This document shows, piece after piece, positions 57,516-64,000 of a stretch of 64,000 bases of DNA (positions are counted from its first letter, which is position 1; each line of letters starts with the position of its first letter). The position numbers and the translations under genes were made by a program. This DNA is from Thermoleophilaceae bacterium (GTDB lineage Bacteria > Actinomycetota > Thermoleophilia > Solirubrobacterales > Thermoleophilaceae). The stretch lies in NCBI GenBank assembly GCA_030446485.1, contig JAUJNF010000001.1:1-64000 (forward strand). The letters are read 5' to 3'. Under the pieces are notes generated by a model, which ran no database searches, was not told the DNA's origin, and was given only the letters and a program-made list of their open reading frames with translations.

Positions 57516-60500
57516 ATGTTCGTCCGCGCAATGCCGCACAGTTCATCGGCCGTGCCCATTCCCAGCCTGATCACCGGGCCTCCCGCCGCGCTCGAACATG
57601 CGCTGGCCGAGGCGCTCGACGCCCACCGCGCCGACGACCCCCTCGCGCCGCTCACGGTGCTCGTCGGCGGCACTCTCCTGCGGCCCTACCTGCGCCGCCG
57701 GCTGGCGGAGCTCACCGGCGGCCACCTCAACCTGCGGCTGGTCACCCCCGCGGAGCTGGCCCTGTCGCTCGGCGAGCGGGGGCTGCAGGAGCGGGGTCTC
57801 GCCCCCCCTCTCGCCACTCGCCGACCGCGTGCTCGCGCGCGAGGTGGCCGAGGCGGGCGCCGGCTACTTCAGGCCGGTCGGCGGCACCCCGGGGTTCGCC
57901 ACCGCCCTGCACCGCCTGTTCAGGGAGCTGCGTCAGGCCGGCGCCTCTGCCGCCGACCTCCGCCGGGTTGCCACGAGCGCCAAGCAGCGGGAGCTCGCTT
58001 CGCTCTACGAGAGCTACCGGAGCAGGCGTGCCGGCACCTACGGAGCCGACGACGCGTTGCTCGCGGCCGATCCGGCCCTGTTCGAGGGCTCGCGGCTGCT
58101 CGTGTACGGGCTGTGGGACCCGAGCCTGGCCCTCAGGAAGCTGTTGAAGGCCCTCGCCGCCCGCGCCCACCTCGTCGTGCACCTGCCCAGCGTCGATCCG
58201 GCCGCCGACACCGCCCACGAGACCTTTCGCTCGTGGCTGGTGGGCGACCTGGACGCGACCGAGCGGCGGCTGCCCGCAACCCGAGCCGGCGCCACCACAC
58301 CGGCCGGACTCGCGCACCTTCGCGACCACCTCTTCGTCCACGACGGCGCCGCGCCGCCCGGCCCGAGCGTCCGGCTCCTCTCCGCCCCGGATCCCTCGCG
58401 CGAGGTCCGCGCCGCGGCCCGCGCCTGTCTGGGGTGGGCGCGCGAGGGCATCCCCTTCCACGAGATGGCGCTCGTGTACCGGCAGGACGACCCGTACCGC
58501 GGCCTCGCCGAGGCGGTCTTCCGCGAGGCCGGCATACCGGTCTACCTGCACGGTGGCACGCCGCTCGTCGAGCGCCCGCTCGGCCGGCGGGCGGTGGCGC
58601 TGCTGGAGCTGGTCGGCTCGTCGCTCGAGCGGACTGCGGTCATGCGCTTCCTCACCGACGCGCGGCTGCCGGAGGCCACCTGGCAGCGCTACGGCGGGGT
58701 GCCCGCGGCCTCCTGGGACGCCCTGTCGCGGCGGGCGGGGATCGTCGAGGGCCGTGACCAGTGGCTCGACCGGCTGGCACGCCACCGCGAGATCGAGGAG
58801 GCGCGGGGCTCGGAGGGAGGGCCGGAGCGGCTAGCGGAGCGGCTTCTGTCGATCGACCGCCTGAGCGCCTTTGCCGCCGAGCTCGCGGACCGCCTCCAGG
58901 CGCGGCCGGACCGCGCCCCGTGGTCCCGCCACCTGGCCTTCGTGCGGGAGCTGTTCGACACCTACCTCGACGAGGCCGAGCCGCTGCTCGCCGCCCTCGA
59001 GCCCCTAACCACTCTCGACTCCGTGGCCACCGACGTGACCTTCGAGCGCTTCCGCGAGGTCCTCTTCGACTCGCTCCGGTCGCTGCGCAGCGCCGACGTC
59101 CTGAACACCCGGCCGGGCTCCTTCGCGCGCCGGGGCGTGAACGTGCTCGACGCCAACTCCGCCCGCGGGCTCCGCTTCCGCGCGGTGGCCGTGCTCGGGC
59201 TGGCCGAGCGCTCCTTCCCTCCGCCGCCGCGTCAGGACGCGCTGCTACTCGACGAGGAACGGCGGGCGCTCACCGGCACCGGCGGCCTCGAGCTGCCGCT
59301 GCGAGCGCTCGGTCCCGACCCCGAGCCCCTGCAGTTCGCCCTCGCCGTGCATGCGGCGGAGGAACGGCTGCTGCTCTCCTACGCGCGCACGCGCGACGGC
59401 GACCCGCGCCCACAGCTCCCGTCCGGCTTCCTGCGCCAGGCGGCCACGGCCCTGACCGGTGAGCCGGTGAGCGCGGAGGGCCTCGACGCGCTGGACAGCC
59501 CTGCCGTCACGCGGCTCCCGGCCGGGCGGCTCGGTGCCGCGACGCTCCAGGAGTCGCTCACCGTCGAGGAGTTCGACCGCACGCTGCTCGAGGCCGATCG
59601 CCCGCTCGGCACCGCGGTGCTGGCGGCCCGGGTGCCCACGGTGGCCCGGGCGCTGCGAGCCCACCGGGCGCGTTACGAGGACGACCGCCTCACGGCCTAC
59701 GACGGCGTGCTCGGGGAGGCCGCCCGCGCCGGGCTCGCCGATCGGGCCGGCCTCGCGGGACCCCTATCCCCCAGCTCGCTCGAGAACTACGCCGCCTGTC
59801 CGTACCGCTTCTTCCTCGACCGCGTGCTGCGCCTGAAGCCCGTCGAGGATCCGGAGCGCCTCGAGCGGATCGACGCCAGGGAGAAGGGAACGCTGGTGCA
59901 CCGGGTGCTCGAGCGCTTCCTCACCCGCTGCGGAGACGACGATCCGCCGCGGCCCGAGCGGCGCGAGCAGCACCTCGAGCTGCTGAGCTCGATAGCGCGC
60001 GAGGAGTTCGACGATCTCGAGCGCCGCGGGCTCACCGGGCACGGCCTGCTCTGGCAACTCGACCGGCGCCAGATCAGCGACGACCTGCGCCTGTGGTACG
60101 AGCACGAGCTGCGCGACGAGGGCCTGCGCGAGTTCGACCGTGGCGCGTTCGAGGTCACGTTCGGGCCGGCCTTCGCGCCCGGCGAGGACGCCAGCCCGCT
60201 CTCCACCGACGAACCGCTGACCGTCGACGCCGGCGGTCGCGAGCTGCAGTTCAAGGGCCGCATCGACCGCGTGAACTGGAACGAGGGCACGCCGGCCTTC
60301 CGGGTGACCGACTACAAGACCGGTCGCCGGCCGGACGAGCACGGCGAGAACCGCCTGTCGGGCGGCCGCGCCCTGCAGCTCCCGCTGTACCTGCTCGCCG
60401 CGGCGCGCATCCTCGGCATGCCGCCCGAGGCGGGCGAGGCGCACTACCACTACGCCACCCGGAAGGGAGGCTTCAAGCGAGCCCGGTTCGAGGGCCAGGC

Positions 60501-60714
60501 GTTGCGGGAGCGCGAGGCCGACTTCGACGACCTGCTCGGCCGGATGGCCGACGGCATCCTCGCCGGGCGCTTCCAGGCGGCTCCCGACCTGCGCAAGAAG
60601 TGCCGGTGGTGCGATTACGACGGGCTCTGCCCCGCCCAGCGCGAGCGGATAGCCGAGCGCAAGGCCGGGGACCCGGCGGCCGTGGCCTTCGCGGAGCTCG
60701 AGGAGTTCGAATGA
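57516..60714 (+). pseudogene. AddB-like helicase-nuclease subunit, frameshifted
   Basis: An about 1065-residue product of the AddB/RecB-like exonuclease family in recombination repair. The N-terminal frame (PSLITGPPAALEHALAEAL ... VTPAELALSLGERGLQERGLAPPL) and the +1 frame from SPLADRVLAREVAEAGAGYF onward are separate; the break is at a run of seven Cs, 57802-57808, where six would restore GLAPLSPLADRV. The rest has VNVLDANSARGLRFRAVAVLGLAERSFPP, an Fe-S type [11 protein letters not shown] with [11 protein letters not shown], and a PD-(D/E)XK site FKGRIDRVN ... FRVTDYKTG. Its stop overlaps the AddA start as ATGA. The frame break may be an assembly error. Confidence 0.82.
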
Positions 60715-63700
60715 GCGTTACTGAGGCGGTCAAGCAGCCCCGTGGCCCGGTCGACCAGGCGGTCCGCGACGACGTCCGCTCGAGCCTGGACGCGAACCTG
60801 TGCGTGGAGGCCGGCGCCGGCACGGGCAAGACCACCGTGCTCGTCGACCGCATCGTCGAGCTGCTCGCGCGCGGGCGCGCGTCCGTGGACGGCATCGCGG
60901 TCATCACGTTCACCGAGAAGGCCGCCGGGAGCTGGCCGCCCGCATCCGGCAGCGGCTCGAGGAGCGCCGCGCGGTGGCGCCAGACCCCGGCGAGCGGGAC
61001 CACCTCGAGCGTGCCCGCGCCGTGCTGCAGCGCGCGATCGTGTATACAATCCTGGCCTTTGCGGGTCTCGAGCGCCGCGAGCGCCTGCGCGAGGCCGGCC
61101 TCGACCCGCAGTTCGAGGTGCTGGACGGCGTGGCCGCGGAGGTCGACTTCGACCGCGCCTACCGCGGCTGGGTCGCGCAGCTCTTGGAGGGCGATCACGC
61201 CGGCCTGAGGCTCGCCCTCCAGCGCGGCTTCGACCTGCGCGAGATGCGCGAGACGGCGGAGGCCCTGCACACCCATCGCTACCTGCTGCCGCTGGCCACC
61301 GCGCCGGCGCCGAGACCCGACCCGCGGGGCTTCGTCGGATGGCTCGCGTCGGCGGCGCACCAGCTCGAGCTGCTGGGCGGGGGATGCCAGGCCCCCGACG
61401 ACGACCTCGGCTATCCCCAGATCGCGCTCGTGACCGCCTTCGCCGAGGCGTGCCGGGAGGCCGGGGACGACCTGCCCGAGCTCGAGCGAACGGTGCTCTT
61501 CCGCGCGCCACGGCTCAGCGCGGGCGCCGGCAAGGCCGGCAACTGGAACGACGGCGTGTGCGCGCAGGTGAAGGAGCTCGTGCGCGAGATCAATGACCGG
61601 CTCGATGCGCTGAGGCTGGACCTGCGCACCGAGGCGCTCGCCGCCGTGCTGCCGCTCGCCGAGGGCTTCGTCTCCGGCTACGCGGCCGAGCGCCGGCGCG
61701 GGGGCCGCGCCAACTTCGACGACCTGCTGATCTGGGCGCGCGACGTGCTCCGCGACGACGTCGAGGTCCGCGACTACTTCAGGCGCCGCTTCAGCCATCT
61801 GCTCGTGGACGAGTTCCAGGACACCGATCCGATCCAGGCCGAGATCGTCGCCTACCTGGTGAGTCCCGAGGGCTCGGGCGGCTTCGACTGGACCGACCTC
61901 CGACCGAGCCCCGGCAAGCTCGTGGTGGTCGGCGACCCCAAGCAGTCGATCTACCGCTTCCGCCGCGCCGACATCGCCATCTACGACGAGGTGAAGGCCG
62001 GCATGCTCGCCGGTGGCGAGCGCGTGATCGTCCAGAACTTTCGCTCGCTGCACGGGGTGCTCGACTGGCTGAACTCGGTGTTCGACCGCGCGTTCGACCC
62101 GGTGCCGCGGGTACAGCCCGCCAACGTGCGCCTCGTGCCCGCCACGGCGGAGCTCGAGCTCGACCGCCCGTCGGTCGTGACCGTGCGGCGCGAGCTCCCC
62201 GAGGCGAGTGCTCGCGCGGTGAGGACTGCGGAGGCCGAGGCGCTCGCCCGCATTGCCCGCCGGGCGGTGAAGGAGGAGCGCTGGAAGGTGCGCGACCGGC
62301 AGACCAAGCGCGTGAGAGATGCCGAGTGGCGCGATGTGGCGCTGCTCTTCCCGTGGCGTACCGACATCCAGCTGTACGAGGAGGCCCTAACCGCGGCCGG
62401 CGTGCCCTTCCGCCACGAGGGCAGCCGCGGCTTCAACTCACGCCAGGAGGTGCGCGACCTGGTGTCGGTTCTGCTCGCCGTCGACGACCCCACCGACCGC
62501 ATCCAGCTCGTGGCGGCCCTGCGCTCCGCGGCCTTCGGCTGCTCGGACGAGGAGATCTTCCTGTTCTCGGTCAGCGACGGCACGCTCGACTACCGTGCCG
62601 CGGCCCGCGACCACAGCGATGAGGCGCCCGCTGCCGTGGTGGAGGCCTTCGCGATCCTCGACGGGCTGCACCGCGAGCGGCGCGGGCTGTCGCTGCCTGA
62701 GCTCGTGCGCCGCGTGATCGAGCGCACGCGCATGGTCGAGGTGGCGCTTGCCCTGCCGGGCGGCGACCAGGCCGCGGCCAACCTGCTCAAGCTGGCCGAC
62801 CAGGCGCGCGCCTTCTCGGCCTCGGAGGGCGGCGGGCTCCGGGCCTTTGCGCAGTGGCTGGCCGTGGTGCGCGACGAGGAGTCGCCGGAGGCCGACGCCG
62901 TGGTGGCCGAGGAGACCGACGACGCCGTGCGCATCATGACCATCCACGCGGCCAAGGGCCTCGAGTTCCCGATCGTCGGCCTGGCCAACCTGAACACGGG
63001 GCAGCCGAATCACCATGCGCCGATCCCGGAGGCCGCCCGGAACCGGCTGCACCTTAGAGTGGGTACGAGGGGCTCGGGCCCGTTCGTGACCCCCGGCTAC
63101 GACAGGGCCCGCGATGAGGAGAAGACGCTCGCGAGCGCCGAGCTGCGGCGGTGGCTGTACGTGGCGGCCACCCGGGCGCGTGACCACCTGATCGTGCCGA
63201 TCGTGGCCGGCAAGCAGAGGCCGGGCCCGATGCTCGAGGTCCTCGGCCACGACCTGCCGGGTGCCGAGGCCGCGCCAGGCACGGTCGAGCGCGGCTGCCT
63301 CGTGTACGACCCCGCGCTGATCGAGCAGGCGCCTGCGGTCGACCTCGAAGCGGGCGGCGCGATCGAGCACGCGCGCATTGCGACCGCGGATCGCCGCCGC
63401 GAGGCCTTCGCGCTCGAGCTCGGGGGCATCCTGGCGGACGCGGCCCGTGAGCGGCCAATCGCCTCGGCCACCGCGGTGGAGAAGGTCTGGGAGCGGCCCC
63501 TGGCGGCACCGGTGGCCGACGACGGCTCGTTCGTGGTCTCGCCCGGCGCCGCCGCCCTCGAGATCGGCGATGCGGTGCACCGCATCCTGGAGCTGGTCGA
63601 CCTCCCCGCGGCCGCGAGCCTCGACGCCGTGGCTCGCGCCGTATGCGCCGAGGGAGGAGTCGAGGAGCACCTTCACGCGGTGACCGCGATGGCCCGGCGC

Positions 63701-64000
63701 TGCCTGGGCAGCGCGGCCGTCAAGCGCGCACTGGCCTCCGGGTCCTTCCCGCGCGAGGTGGCGTTCATGGTGGCCGGCACGGACGGGGCGCTCGCCTCGG
63801 GCCGTGTCGATCTGGTCTTCCGCCAGGGCGGGGAGCTCGTGATCGTCGACTACAAGACCGACACGGTTGCCGAGGCCGCGGTCGACGAGCACAGCGAGCG
63901 GCACCGCGAGCAGGCGGCGCTGTACGCGCACGCCGTCGCGCGCTCGACGGGCCTGCCGATCAGCGAGGTCGTGTTCGTCTTCGCGCGGCCCGGCGTGGAG
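60711..64000 (+). pseudogene. AddA-like UvrD helicase-nuclease subunit, frameshifted, partial
   Basis: Partner of the upstream gene, running past the window edge (about 1100 residues seen). Walker A is [17 protein letters not shown], then FTEKAAG followed by a +2 frame: a missing G in GGG (60927-60929) where GGGG would give [11 protein letters not shown]. Further on: FDDLLIWARDVL, LLVDEFQDTDPIQAEIV (Walker B), VVGDPKQSIYRFRRADIAIY, VRIMTIHAAKGLEFPIV, YVAATRARDHLIVP and a C-terminal nuclease LVIVDYKTDTV. The usual TIHAF motif reads TILAF. Start ATG overlaps the AddB stop. Whether the gap is a sequencing slip cannot be told here. Confidence 0.82.

Noticed and set aside
57802-57808. Programmed frameshift in the AddB-like gene
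   Set aside because: No slippery heptamer with downstream stimulator was seen, and the partner gene has its own break; a simple indel is more likely.
1-64000. tRNA, rRNA, CRISPR or insertion-sequence features
   Set aside because: None was seen on either strand; no cloverleaf, repeat-spacer pattern or transposase motif could be supported by reading.

Overview
The window is a GC-rich (about 70% by eye), densely packed piece of a bacterial chromosome. Codon use (G/C third positions, frequent GTG and TTG starts), actinobacterial-type families (DUF1707-FHA, VapBC45-like toxin-antitoxin, AddAB-like nuclease, R2lox) and many 4-base start/stop overlaps suggest an actinomycete, plausibly class Thermoleophilia (Solirubrobacterales-like). 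That placement is inference; no rRNA, tRNA or other marker is present. No CRISPR array, insertion sequence, tRNA or rRNA was seen. No gap between genes exceeds 300 bases.

Layout. 1-5.5 kb: 5' part of uvrC, small secreted or membrane proteins, an Uma2 nuclease-like protein, and a four-gene overlapping operon of two TadE-like pseudopilins, a CpaE/MinD-like protein with a degenerate P-loop, and a TadG-like protein fused to a VanY-type peptidase and a lytic transglycosylase. 5.6-17 kb: housekeeping (GNAT, uppP, ppa, crotonase, an HD protein lacking the HD aspartate, an ABC-2 exporter, DUF45 peptidase, glycosyltransferase, SDR, FHA protein, hydroxyacid dehydrogenase with TetR). 17-20 kb: TetR-controlled alpha/beta hydrolase and a secreted-linker GGDEF protein. 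20-26.6 kb: glycolate-to-malate cassette glcD-glcE-glcF-aceB, with an R2lox-type di-metal oxidase divergent from it.

26.7-35.2 kb: a phytoene-desaturase-like flavoenzyme; a MocR regulator with paired operator-like repeats facing a GNAT-like/ATP-grasp/EamA exporter operon; an LLM oxidoreductase; an AhpD-radical SAM-DoxX operon. 35.2-45.3 kb: a DICT-domain pseudogene, TfoX, a lipoprotein and right-handed beta-helix protein under a TetR with a perfect palindrome, DJ-1/PfpI, a VapBC pair, a two-RCK channel with an unusual filter, a flavin amine oxidase, a VapBC45-like pair and a DUF2945 protein. 45.6-57.4 kb: acyl-CoA ligase, a Tat-exported amine oxidase, LOG protein, trypsin-like protease, DUF72, a GGDEF/HD-GYP membrane sensor, PepF and a two-domain dCTP deaminase. 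57.5 kb to the end: an AddB-AddA-like helicase-nuclease pair, each broken by a one-base homopolymer indel.

The most unusual items are the TadG-VanY-SLT fusion operon, the MocR/ATP-grasp/EamA cluster, the AhpD-radical SAM-DoxX operon, the channel with a TVGPN filter, and three single-base homopolymer frameshifts that may be assembly errors or true decay.
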